A DNA stretch of 23,228 bases from a bacterium (lineage in GTDB: Bacteria > Patescibacteriota > Minisyncoccia > UBA6257 > 2-01-FULL-56-20). The position numbers and the translations under genes were made by a program. The stretch spans positions 1 through 23,228 of the forward strand of contig JAKALK010000006.1 in NCBI GenBank assembly GCA_021813155.1, given 5' to 3'. The notes beneath the pieces are model-generated. The model was given only the letters and a program-made list of their open reading frames with translations. It had not been told where the DNA came from and did no database searches. Numbering within the stretch: position 1 is the stretch's first letter; each line of letters begins with the position of its first letter. Of this stretch, positions 13,866 to 22,145 are shown one piece after another.

Positions 13866-14462
13866 ATGTTCCATATTTTCTCCCTTTTTGCCCAAAGACA
13901 AAAAAGTCGTCGCGGTTTTACACTCATCGAAGTCATAGTCGTCATTGCTATTACTGCCATCCTCTCGTCCATTTTAATTAGTTATAGTCATCGAAGTCGT
14001 CAGCAAATTCTTCTAGGCGTCGAAAAATCTAAAGTTGCCCAAACTCTCCTTAGGGCCAAAGCCTTAGCTTTAGCTGGGTTTACAAAGCCAGCTGGTAATC
14101 CTCCGCCTTGTTCTTATGGTTTTTTTATTGATTACGGGGCAAACTCTTATTCTCTTTTTGAATACAAACCACCTCCACCTACAACCTGCGATGAAATTTT
14201 AACTGTGACATCCATAGATGACAGTGACCCAGCTTATTTTCACAAAACCGAAACCAGCATCCTTGATCGCGACCTAAGCTTCGGCAATGGCGCCGATCGT
14301 TTCGGTTACATCATTTTTATTCCTCCAGACCTAAAAACCCTCGTTTTTGATGAGAGTAAGAATCTATTTTCTGCTCCAATGAACATCTACCTCGAAACTA
14401 AAGATGGTTCTTTATCATCAAAAATCGTCGTGAGTCACCTAACCGGTCAGCTAAGTTTCTAA
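13866..14462 (+). CDS. Minor pilin, GspH/FimT-like
   Basis: 198 residues. The leader is long for a prepilin (17 residues, basic near its end) and is followed by RRG|FTLIEVIVVIAITAILSS with Glu at mature position 5. The head domain contains a Pro-rich loop (KPPPPTTCDE) and two Cys. The spacing of the N-terminal helix and the beta-rich head fits the GspH/FimT group of minor pilins that start pilus assembly at the tip complex. It is the first of four adjacent minor-pilin genes, 8 bases before the next. The subgroup is inferred from order and length. Confidence 0.85.
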   Translation: MFHIFSLFAQRQKSRRGFTLIEVIVVIAITAILSSILISYSHRSRQQILLGVEKSKVAQTLLRAKALALAGFTKPAGNPPPCSYGFFIDYGANSYSLFEYKPPPPTTCDEILTVTSIDDSDPAYFHKTETSILDRDLSFGNGADRFGYIIFIPPDLKTLVFDESKNLFSAPMNIYLETKDGSLSSKIVVSHLTGQLSF

Positions 14463-14470
14463 AAGCTTCT

Positions 14471-15052
14471 ATGGATAAAGATTTGTCGTCTCCAAATCAA
14501 AGAAGAAGTGGTCAGGCCTTAGTCGAGGCCGTTGTGGCCTTAAGTGCTCTCACTATTAGCTACTTGGGAATTTTATCTCTCTTGAATCGGTCTGTTGGTA
14601 CAAGTCGAGTTATTGCCGACCAAAACATTGCGGCTTATTTATCTATGGAGGGAATGGAGATTGTTAAAAATCTCGTCGATGCCAACTTTATGCGTGGAGA
14701 ACCTTTTGATAAGGATTTCGGCAGCGGGAACAGTAGTTACGAAGTTTCTTATAGCACCGAACTCGAAGAGGACGACCCCGGTGCTGATCCGGACAACTTT
14801 AACCCCGGTCGATTAGTTAATCCTTCTCGGGCTTGCCCCCAGGGCCCTTGCTCTTTACGTTACGACCCCGCCCTTGGTTACAATTACACTACTGGAGCCC
14901 CCACCCCTTTCTTTAGAGTTATTGAAATTGATTCGTCTCCCGGCGTGCCTGCTTCTGCGGCCTTTCGAGTGACCTCTAGAGTTTACTGGATTACTAAAGG
15001 CGGCGGCACCTCGGAAGTTAGGTTACAAAATTACTTTTTCAGAAAATCCTAA
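14471..15052 (+). CDS. Minor pilin, PilV/GspI-like, with Gln at mature +1
   Basis: 193 residues. RRSG|QALVEAVVALSALTI gives cleavage after Gly14, Gln instead of Phe at +1, and Glu at +5, followed by a hydrophobic helix. Gly at -1 and Glu at +5 are the key features for PilD and assembly, so processing is likely despite the Gln. The head is acidic with Gly/Pro-rich loops and two Cys in CPQGPC. The end (VTSRVYWITKG...RLQNYFFRKS) resembles PilV/GspI family ends. Its TAA overlaps the ATG of the next gene by one base (TAATG), indicating translational coupling. Confidence 0.8.
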   Translation: MDKDLSSPNQRRSGQALVEAVVALSALTISYLGILSLLNRSVGTSRVIADQNIAAYLSMEGMEIVKNLVDANFMRGEPFDKDFGSGNSSYEVSYSTELEEDDPGADPDNFNPGRLVNPSRACPQGPCSLRYDPALGYNYTTGAPTPFFRVIEIDSSPGVPASAAFRVTSRVYWITKGGGTSEVRLQNYFFRKS

Positions 15053-15555
15053 TGCGATTTCTTATTTCAAAAATTGATTTCTTTAAACGCAGGCGACAAG
15101 GGTTTACTCTCCTTGAGTTTATTGTTGCCATTACTGTTTTTTTAGTGGTTATTACTGTCGCGGTGGGCGGGTTTGTAAGGGCCCTTAAGACCCATCGTCA
15201 AGCAATGTCTCTTATGGCAGCAAACAGTAACGTGAGCGCCGCTATCGAACAAATCTCAAGAGAAATTAGAACCGGATCTAATTTTGTTATCAGTGGTGGT
15301 GCTCTTACTTTTGATAACGCCGATGGAGCACCTGTGACCTATGAAGCAAGCGGAGGAAGCATCACTCGAACCTCTCTTTCTCCTGCGCAAAGTATTACCG
15401 ACAACAACGTAATTGTTGATTATCTCCGGTTCAATCTAGGGCCCATAAATAACTATCCTCCTCGCATCATCATTAATCTAGGTATTCGGCCTAATCAGCC
15501 CGAAATTAATACCTCTATAAATTTTCAAACCACGATTAGTAGTCGTAATTTTTAA
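15052..15555 (+). CDS. Minor pilin, PilW/GspJ-like
   Basis: 167 residues. RRRQG|FTLLEFIVAITVFLVVI has the standard cleavage site after Gly17 and Glu at mature +5. After the helix comes AIEQISREIRTGSNF, which resembles the start of the PilW/GspJ head (a helix then D/ELRxA). The remaining head is small and beta-rich without Cys. It is translationally coupled to the previous gene and lies 8 bases before the VWA-pilin. Together with its neighbours it corresponds to the GspH-I-J-K priming complex of T2SS/T4P systems. Confidence 0.85.
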   Translation: MRFLISKIDFFKRRRQGFTLLEFIVAITVFLVVITVAVGGFVRALKTHRQAMSLMAANSNVSAAIEQISREIRTGSNFVISGGALTFDNADGAPVTYEASGGSITRTSLSPAQSITDNNVIVDYLRFNLGPINNYPPRIIINLGIRPNQPEINTSINFQTTISSRNF

Positions 15556-15563
15556 CCGTTTTT

Positions 15564-16613
15564 ATGAATCAGAAAATAAAAAACATCAAGCTTAGCTACA
15601 ACCGTTATTCTGGACAAACTATGTTGCTGACGGTTCTTGTTTTAAGTAGCACTCTTCTAAGTGTTGCTCTCATAGCTGGGTTGCTTATGCTTTTTCAAAT
15701 TCGCCAGGCCGGTGATGCTACTAACTCCGCGAAAGCCGTCTTTGCTGCTGACTCCGGCATCGAATGGTGGTTTTATAATGCCAAAGGTTTAGTCCCTTCT
15801 ATTAACACTTCTTCGGTCGCCTTTAATAACGGTCAGAGTTTCGAAATTATTAACCTAGGCAGCGGGAAAGCTAAAGTTATTGGTCAAGCCGGAAACTCTA
15901 AGCGGGCATTCTTGATAAAACCCCAGGGTTATGGTTCCTGCCAACCAGCGCCGGATGTTATGCTCGTCATCGATCGATCGAGCAGCTTCAATGTCAGCCA
16001 ACTAACTTTTCGTTCTGCGCTGAAAGATTTTATCAACGACGTTTCCTCCTCTTCACTCGATCAAGCCTACATCGGCATCTCTACTTTTGCTGACATAGCT
16101 AGTCCCAATATTGGCTTTCTCCACCTTGGTAATAATTCTTCTTCTATTAAAACCGCTATTGATAATATTGATTTTCTCCTTGACGCTAATGAAGCTAATG
16201 TTAAAGAGGGGATTGATCTAGCCCAACGTGAGTTAAGCAACGATCCCACCTTGCCTGGTCACCCTCCCGCCGTTCCCCACGATCGTGACGATACTACAAA
16301 CCCAGACTTCATGATTCTTATTACCGACAGCGTCCCGACTAAGCCCGGTACTAATGCTAATGCCGCAAACGTTGCTACTGCCGCCGCCGCTGCCGCCCGT
16401 TCTGCCGGCACCACTATCCTGGTAATTGGCATTGATCCTGGGGCTGAGGATATTAATATGACCAACTTTTATTCAAATAATATTGCAAGCACCGATCCAA
16501 ACACAGGAAACCCGCTTTATTACAGAGCTACCGACTATGGCGATCTGAGCGGTAGTCTAAGATCAAATCTCTATAATAACATTCTTGTTGACCGCCTAAT
16601 GGCTTGTCCTTAA
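15564..16613 (+). CDS. Modular minor pilin with VWA domain, candidate tip adhesin
   Basis: 349 residues. RYSG|QTMLLTVLVLSSTLLSVA is a prepilin-like signal with Gly17 at -1, but mature position 5 is Leu22, not Glu. Lack of Glu5 is the mark of the GspK/PilX-type subunit that caps the tip. A short pilin head (about 50-125) leads to a VWA domain (about 131-343) with MIDAS elements DRSSS (137-141), Thr in GISTFAD (about 174) and Asp255 in LITDS. Cys126 and Cys348 flank the domain and are the only Cys, so they may form a clasp. The MIDAS would bind a divalent cation and a ligand. VWA grafted on a pilin is known for PilB of Streptococcus sanguinis, and PilY1 has a VWA too. The tip-adhesin role is inference. 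Confidence 0.88.
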   Translation: MNQKIKNIKLSYNRYSGQTMLLTVLVLSSTLLSVALIAGLLMLFQIRQAGDATNSAKAVFAADSGIEWWFYNAKGLVPSINTSSVAFNNGQSFEIINLGSGKAKVIGQAGNSKRAFLIKPQGYGSCQPAPDVMLVIDRSSSFNVSQLTFRSALKDFINDVSSSSLDQAYIGISTFADIASPNIGFLHLGNNSSSIKTAIDNIDFLLDANEANVKEGIDLAQRELSNDPTLPGHPPAVPHDRDDTTNPDFMILITDSVPTKPGTNANAANVATAAAAAARSAGTTILVIGIDPGAEDINMTNFYSNNIASTDPNTGNPLYYRATDYGDLSGSLRSNLYNNILVDRLMACP

Positions 16614-16632
16614 GAGTTTTCTTTAACCAAAA

Positions 16633-18675
16633 GTGAATCGCGAAGAAGTTAAAAAAAGAATTTCCCAACTTAAGGAAGAGATCAATCACCATCGTTATCT
16701 CTACCATGTTTTTGATCGGGAAGAAATATCATCTGATGCCCTTGATTCTTTGAAGAAAGAGCTTTTTGATCTTGAGCTTCAATTCCCAGAGCTTATTACT
16801 CCTGACTCTCCTACCCAGAGGATAGGCGGACAGCCCCTGAAAGAATTTCACAAGGTTTCACACCGTGAACCCAGAATGATCTCCCTAAATGACGCCTTTT
16901 CTAAGCAGGATATGTATGACTGGCTGGAACGTCTTTCAAATTATCTCAAGGAATCAACTCAGTTTGAATATTATTGCGATCTAAAAATGGATGGCTTGGC
17001 CGTTGAGCTCATTTATAAAGACGGCGTCTTGGTCCAAGGTTCAACTCGCGGCGACGGCATAGTCGGAGAAGATGTCACCCAAAATCTAAAAACTATTGAA
17101 GCAATTCCATTAAAACTAAATGGCGAATATATTCCGAGAGAATTAGTCGTTAGGGGAGAGGTTTTTTTAACAAAGAAGGAATTCGATAAAATCAACAAAG
17201 AACAAGAACGAAAAAACCTAAAGTTCTACGCTAATCCGAGGAACGTCGCCGCCGGATCCATTCGTCAGCTTAATCCTCAAATTACCGCTTCTCGCAAATT
17301 GGATTTCTACGCCTACGATCTCGTGGACGACTCTCCAAGTTTCCTCGATCAATATCCAAATAAAAACTCTAAACACGAGGCCCTAAAAAAGTTTGGAATT
17401 AAAACTAACCCCCACGGGGTGGTTGTTGCTTCTCTTGAAGAAGCTTTCGGTTTTCACGATAAATGGGCTAATGGGCGCGATAGGCTTTCTTATGAAATTG
17501 ACGGCATTGTAGTTACCATAAATGATAATCGCATCTATAAAAAAGCCGGCATCATTGGAAAAGCTCCGCGGGCAGCCATCGCCTTCAAATTTTCTCCCCG
17601 TGAAGCTACCACTATTATTGAAAGTATTAAAATCCAAGTTGGTCGCACCGGTGCCCTGACTCCGGTTGCGGTAGTAAAACCGATCAATGTCGGCGGTATA
17701 ACTATTACTCATGCCTCACTCCATAACGCCGATGAAATTGAACGTTTAGATGTAAGAGTGGGGGATACCGTCATCATCTCGCGCGCTGGAGATGTTATTC
17801 CTCAAATTAAGAATGTCCTAAAAAACCTTCGGCCGAAAATTGCGAAGCCATTTAAGATGCCAGAAAAATGCCCTATTGATGGCTCGAAAGTGGTAAAAGA
17901 CGGCGCTATTACTCGCTGCCCTAATCCCAACTGCGCCGCCAAGCAGCAAGAATTTTTGTATCATTTTGTCTCCCGGGGAGCCTTCAATATTGAGGGTCTC
18001 GGCCCCAAAATCTTAGATCGTCTTGTGGATGAAGGTCTAATTTTTGACGCCGCCGACATTTTTTTCTTAAAAAAAGATGATATCAAGATTTTGGAAAGAT
18101 TTGGTGAAAAATCAGCCGAGAATATCGTAGAAGAAATCAAACAGAGGAAAAAGATTACTCCCTCAAAATTCATATACAGCCTAGGCATTTTTCATATCGG
18201 AGAAGAAACCAGTCTTCTTCTTACTAATCAATTTCCCCCTCTTAGTATCAAAGAATTTTCAAAAACTTTCTCCCGTCTTACAATAAACGATTTTCAAAAA
18301 ATAAGAGACATCGGTCCTAAAGTGGCAGAGAGTCTCTATAATTGGTTTCACGACCATAGCAACCTTGGGTTTCTCGAAAAACTCGACCAAGCTGGAATTA
18401 TTTTTGAGCATCAATCCTCAAAAGCTGGCGCTAAGTTGTTGGGTCAAATCTTTGTATTAACCGGCAGTCTTACCTCTATGTCTCGGGAAATTGCCAAAGA
18501 AAAAATTCGCTCCCTAGGCGGTGATGTTAGAGAGTCGGTCAGTAGTAAAACTAATTATGTAATTCAGGGAAAAGATGCCGGCTCGAAGTTGGCTAAGGCG
18601 AAGAAGTTAGGAGTAAGAGTCATCTCCGAAAAAGAATTTCTTAGTCTTATTGGGTCCCTAAACAAAAATCCCTAA
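16633..18675 (+). CDS. ligA: NAD-dependent DNA ligase
   Basis: 680 residues, normal LigA length, starting with GTG. Domain Ia (HHRYLYHVFDREEISSDALD) binds NAD. The adenylation motif is KMDG (Lys118), followed by GDGIVGEDVT and other nucleotidyltransferase motifs. An OB fold, a zinc finger (C413, D416, C429, C434), HhH repeats and a C-terminal BRCT domain (about 602-678) follow. It seals nicks in replication and repair. The second zinc ligand, normally Cys, is Asp416. It lies 19 bases after the VWA-pilin on the same strand and may be read with the pilus block. The last codons and stop are encoded inside the terminator stem. Confidence 0.97.
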   Translation: MNREEVKKRISQLKEEINHHRYLYHVFDREEISSDALDSLKKELFDLELQFPELITPDSPTQRIGGQPLKEFHKVSHREPRMISLNDAFSKQDMYDWLERLSNYLKESTQFEYYCDLKMDGLAVELIYKDGVLVQGSTRGDGIVGEDVTQNLKTIEAIPLKLNGEYIPRELVVRGEVFLTKKEFDKINKEQERKNLKFYANPRNVAAGSIRQLNPQITASRKLDFYAYDLVDDSPSFLDQYPNKNSKHEALKKFGIKTNPHGVVVASLEEAFGFHDKWANGRDRLSYEIDGIVVTINDNRIYKKAGIIGKAPRAAIAFKFSPREATTIIESIKIQVGRTGALTPVAVVKPINVGGITITHASLHNADEIERLDVRVGDTVIISRAGDVIPQIKNVLKNLRPKIAKPFKMPEKCPIDGSKVVKDGAITRCPNPNCAAKQQEFLYHFVSRGAFNIEGLGPKILDRLVDEGLIFDAADIFFLKKDDIKILERFGEKSAENIVEEIKQRKKITPSKFIYSLGIFHIGEETSLLLTNQFPPLSIKEFSKTFSRLTINDFQKIRDIGPKVAESLYNWFHDHSNLGFLEKLDQAGIIFEHQSSKAGAKLLGQIFVLTGSLTSMSREIAKEKIRSLGGDVRESVSSKTNYVIQGKDAGSKLAKAKKLGVRVISEKEFLSLIGSLNKNP

Positions 18676-18700
18676 GCTTAGAGCTTGGGGATTTTTGTTT
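18660..18700. terminator. Bidirectional terminator between ligA and the surface protein
   Basis: Arms 18660-18677 and 18683-18700 pair over 18 bp (AAACAAAAATCCC outside, TAAGC inside, one G-T pair) around the loop TTAGA. T-rich on both strands, it can stop ligA transcripts and those of the convergent gene ending at 18722. The ligA stop codon (18673-18675) lies in the left arm. Confidence 0.85.
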
Positions 18701-18721
18701 GTCTAATTTCTACTACAACTA

Positions 18722-21700
18722 TTACGGGCCTACGCTACCTGGCGGAACCTCGATTATAACTGTTCCACAACTGCGCGTATTACAAGCTCTAGTTTCTAAA
18801 GTTTCTACAGAGCAAGTACTAGTCAACTTAACCCGGTCCTGGGTTCCGCCTCCGCAAGTGGCGCTGCACGGTGTCCAAAATTCAGCCACCGTACAGCTAG
18901 CGTTATCCTGAATGTTGATTATGAACGGAGTCCAAGGTGATTCCGCTAAATCCGAATCCTGGGCCTTAACTTGGAAAGTTTGAGGTCCATTTGAAGCCCA
19001 AGTAAAACTATTAGTGCCAGGAGTTAAATAGCTCGCCAAGGGCGTCCATGAACAAGTTGTCCCGTCATTGTTCCAATTAAAGCAATATCTAAGACCATTT
19101 GTTCCCGTTGAGCTTGAAATGGCGCTGAAGGTGTAGTTTACTCCCGTTCGCCCGCTCGTTGGCCCCGTAATTATCGGAGCATCCAATCCCGTCGTAGTGA
19201 TATTAATTGAGTACCTGGTCCAATCTGACGACGGTGTCCCTCCCTCTCCCCAAGCTCTTACCTGGAAAGTTTTCATTCCCGCCGTTGGCCAAGAATTAGT
19301 CACCGAAGCCGGGCTCTGATAATTAACAAGTGGAGTCCAAGTATCTTCTGTCCCGTCGTTGTTCCAATCAAAACCATACTTGATGTTATTTATCCCCGTC
19401 GAACTGGAATGAGCAACAAAGGTGTAACTCACATTTACTCGCCCGCTTGATGGCCCTGTAACAATTGGAGAATCGAGCGAAACGCCGGCCGGAACTCCCG
19501 ATATATAAATAGTGTGGGTTCCCCAATCGGAAAGCAATGCTGTGGCCTGATCTTGCGCCCTCACTCTAAAGGTTTTAGATCCAATAGTTGGCCAGGAACG
19601 AGTAGCAGTGCCGGCCGTAATTTTATTAACGTACGGAGTCCATGTATCAACTACTGCATCGCCATTCCAATCAAAGCCATATTTTATGTTGTCTATACCG
19701 GCGGAATTCGACAGGGCGCTAAAGGTATATATTACCCCAGTATGTCCCATGTTTGCGCCGTTTATAATCGGGGGATCAAGCGTAGCTACCGGCGCCGTTG
19801 CGGATCCAGCCTTAAGTTGAAACATCACTACTTGTTCAGGAATCGTTAGCTTAAAATCTGTTGACGCATCAACTTTCAACCTACCCCTATAAGCACACCC
19901 TATTTGTCCTCCATCTATATTGGAGTATTGGTAAGCATAAGTTTGATCGAATTTTACACTTACCGAAAACGTTCCCGACGCGTTGACTGTGCAGGTTCGA
20001 CTATAAGCCGTGTTAGTGCAACCCCCTAGTATACCCGCCCCCTCTGCTTCTGAAGTATCAATTGCAACACTTGGTGGATTAACCGAAAAAGGACGGTAGA
20101 GATTAAGACCGTTTATACTTAAGAAATTATCATAATTTGAACAAGTTAAAGTGCTGGAGTAGGGATAGGCGCCTCCTGCCTTCCAGTGGCCATAGGGCGT
20201 ATCGTACGTATCTCCAGTTCCAACCCAGTAAGCCGTATCCGATCCAGTTAACTTAAAATCGTTCGGGCTGTAAGAAAAAGTTACTTTCGATGCCGGTCCC
20301 ACCGGAACCACATCTCCATCATTCAGTACTGCGCCAGTCGAAGAGATCGCTGTGGCTTTATAAGTGATAGCGTAATAAGGGTCTTTCATCGCGTTAAAAA
20401 GAGTACTATTGTAGAACACTTTTAGTATCCCCTTATAGAGATAAGTGAATTGGGTACTCTTCGCTTCTGCTGTTTTAGTTCCAGAGAACCCGAAAATCAA
20501 TGCAGTAACAAGAAAGGTAATAAGCAGGGCCATCGTGGTTGTCCCTGTGGTTGGTCCTCCCGGGAAATTATTCGGGTCCACATAATCACCCGTCGCCGAT
20601 TTCCTCTTTTTTATCACTATCACCGCGATCACAATTATCACCAATAAACCAGCTACAATGTATGCGTACACTAAATTCACTTTCCGTCCTCCTTGTTGAG
20701 TTGGTGACTCAGTCCCATTTGTTGCCGCCGTCACCGAACATTTTGTTTGATCAATATCGCCGCAGTTATATTTCAAGACCACCTCATCCATTAATTTGCT
20801 CTGATCATCAAATAGCGAAGCTTTCACTCGGAAGTTATCGTAATTTTTATCTGGCACAAGGTCAGCCTTAAAGCCCATTATTTCTCCAGTAATACTGCCG
20901 GTATAGGCGTATTTCTTTACAACTTCACCGTCTTTATCAAGCAAGCTAAGCTCGAGCTTCCCGTTAATTTTGGACTCTACTATGGCATCTCCTTCTCCCT
21001 TGGCTCCATTAGAATAAGTCGTTGTTTCGTAAAGAGAAGATTGATCGTCCGGTGCAGTATTGTGGACGCAAGCGAAAATAGTGTTCGCCTCCCCGCCCCT
21101 TACGGGAAACTTCGTAACCCCTTGAAAATTCACCCGTCCCCGGTTTATTCCTTCTCTCACGAACCTCATATCCAAAATCGAGCTAACATCTTTCCATTTC
21201 GATTTTGCCACCAAATAATAAACTGGATACTGGTTGTTGTTGGTCACATAAGAAGTATATTTTGTTTCTCGTGGATTTAGTTCTACGGTATCTTGTTTTG
21301 TCTCGATTTTTTGGGAACTCGTAAGGCCGTCCCAGAAGTAGAGCTCATAAGTTATCACCGCCGACTGCTTTTCACTCGTTGGGTTTTGAACAGGAATCTT
21401 GATCGTTACTTCTTGGTCTTTAGATACTCTCGCCGGGGGATTAATAAAAATGTAATTTTTGTCGTTTAGTTTGACATTATTTCTATCGAAACCGACACTG
21501 TTCTTAAACTGGCTCTTCACAACAAAATCCGTTCTTCCTCCAGCTATATCGTCTGTAAAAGTTAGACCCTGTAGGTTCATCTTTTTTGCCGACTGGAAGT
21601 AAGTGAAGGCGTAGTAGTCTCCTGCCGGCAGCCACGCTGGTACAGTCCACAAGAAATCCAGACTCTTGCTTTCTTTAGCTTTGAGCGGCAAGCCTTCTTT

Positions 21701-22027
21701 AGCAAAAAATTGATCTACTAAAAACCCGCCGTTTTTCTGAGAGTTGTCGGCGCTACTTTGTTTCTCGAAAATTTTTACATAGACCGAGCCGTCGACAATT
21801 GGATAATCATTTTCGTTGGTAATTTTTAGGAAAAACCTTGCCTTCGCTCCGGCGAGCGTAGCGGTTGTCTCTGGGTTAATATCCACCTTGACGCTGCCAA
21901 ATTTATATAGATCGGAGCACTCAAACGGAGTTAAAGCCTCTGGCTGTTGAGCGAAAACTGCCTGATTGAAGGTTAATAAGCTGACCACGACCATTCCGAC
22001 TAAAGCTAATTTTTTTAAAATTTTCAT
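18722..22027 (-). CDS. Large surface protein: two TM, Ig/PKD-like repeats, TSP1 module
   Basis: 1101 residues. In order: Sec signal peptide (1-26, ends VFAQQ); ectodomain 1 (about 27-450) with beta-rich domains; TM1 (about 452-473) then KKRK; a short Gly/Pro/Thr linker; TM2 (about 499-516) ending AEAK, itself like a signal peptide; ectodomain 2 (520-745); three related Ig/PKD-like repeats (about 750-845, 850-944, 947-1041), two with DW-N-x-D calcium-loop-like sequences (DWNGDAVVD, DWNNDGTED); and a thrombospondin type 1 module (1044-1088, WTPCSATCGGGTQ...ACNTRSC). Both ectodomains would face outside, joined by a cytoplasmic hairpin. It probably mediates contact with other cells or surfaces; no enzyme motif is seen. 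Met499 could be a second start. Confidence 0.9.
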   Translation of the reverse strand: MKILKKLALVGMVVVSLLTFNQAVFAQQPEALTPFECSDLYKFGSVKVDINPETTATLAGAKARFFLKITNENDYPIVDGSVYVKIFEKQSSADNSQKNGGFLVDQFFAKEGLPLKAKESKSLDFLWTVPAWLPAGDYYAFTYFQSAKKMNLQGLTFTDDIAGGRTDFVVKSQFKNSVGFDRNNVKLNDKNYIFINPPARVSKDQEVTIKIPVQNPTSEKQSAVITYELYFWDGLTSSQKIETKQDTVELNPRETKYTSYVTNNNQYPVYYLVAKSKWKDVSSILDMRFVREGINRGRVNFQGVTKFPVRGGEANTIFACVHNTAPDDQSSLYETTTYSNGAKGEGDAIVESKINGKLELSLLDKDGEVVKKYAYTGSITGEIMGFKADLVPDKNYDNFRVKASLFDDQSKLMDEVVLKYNCGDIDQTKCSVTAATNGTESPTQQGGRKVNLVYAYIVAGLLVIIVIAVIVIKKRKSATGDYVDPNNFPGGPTTGTTTMALLITFLVTALIFGFSGTKTAEAKSTQFTYLYKGILKVFYNSTLFNAMKDPYYAITYKATAISSTGAVLNDGDVVPVGPASKVTFSYSPNDFKLTGSDTAYWVGTGDTYDTPYGHWKAGGAYPYSSTLTCSNYDNFLSINGLNLYRPFSVNPPSVAIDTSEAEGAGILGGCTNTAYSRTCTVNASGTFSVSVKFDQTYAYQYSNIDGGQIGCAYRGRLKVDASTDFKLTIPEQVVMFQLKAGSATAPVATLDPPIINGANMGHTGVIYTFSALSNSAGIDNIKYGFDWNGDAVVDTWTPYVNKITAGTATRSWPTIGSKTFRVRAQDQATALLSDWGTHTIYISGVPAGVSLDSPIVTGPSSGRVNVSYTFVAHSSSTGINNIKYGFDWNNDGTEDTWTPLVNYQSPASVTNSWPTAGMKTFQVRAWGEGGTPSSDWTRYSINITTTGLDAPIITGPTSGRTGVNYTFSAISSSTGTNGLRYCFNWNNDGTTCSWTPLASYLTPGTNSFTWASNGPQTFQVKAQDSDLAESPWTPFIINIQDNASCTVAEFWTPCSATCGGGTQDRVKLTSTCSVETLETRACNTRSCGTVIIEVPPGSVGP

Positions 22028-22059
22028 GTTTGTTTTAGAACATTTTTTCGACTTCCTTT

Positions 22060-22088
22060 ATTATATAACGCCAGCCTTGTATTGGTAA
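22060..22088 (-). promoter_or_regulatory. Promoter of the large surface protein
   Basis: On the minus strand TATAAT (22065-22060) is preceded, after 17 bases, by TTACCA (22088-22083), a 4/6 match to the -35. The leader to the ATG at 22027 would be about 26 bases. Confidence 0.55.
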
Positions 22089-22145
22089 TTGTTTATCCAC
22101 ACTGTTTGATTTATTGAATAATAAAGTGTAAATTTTACCTGTATT

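Noticed and set aside
18740..19830. Repeated DNA segments, considered as CRISPR or transposon repeats
   Set aside because: They match the three Ig/PKD-like protein repeats of the large surface protein, are about 300 bases each and diverged, and stay in frame.
19514..21280. Several plus-strand open frames of 65-111 codons within the large surface protein gene
   Set aside because: They are shadows of the minus-strand gene, without leaders, domains or sensible composition.
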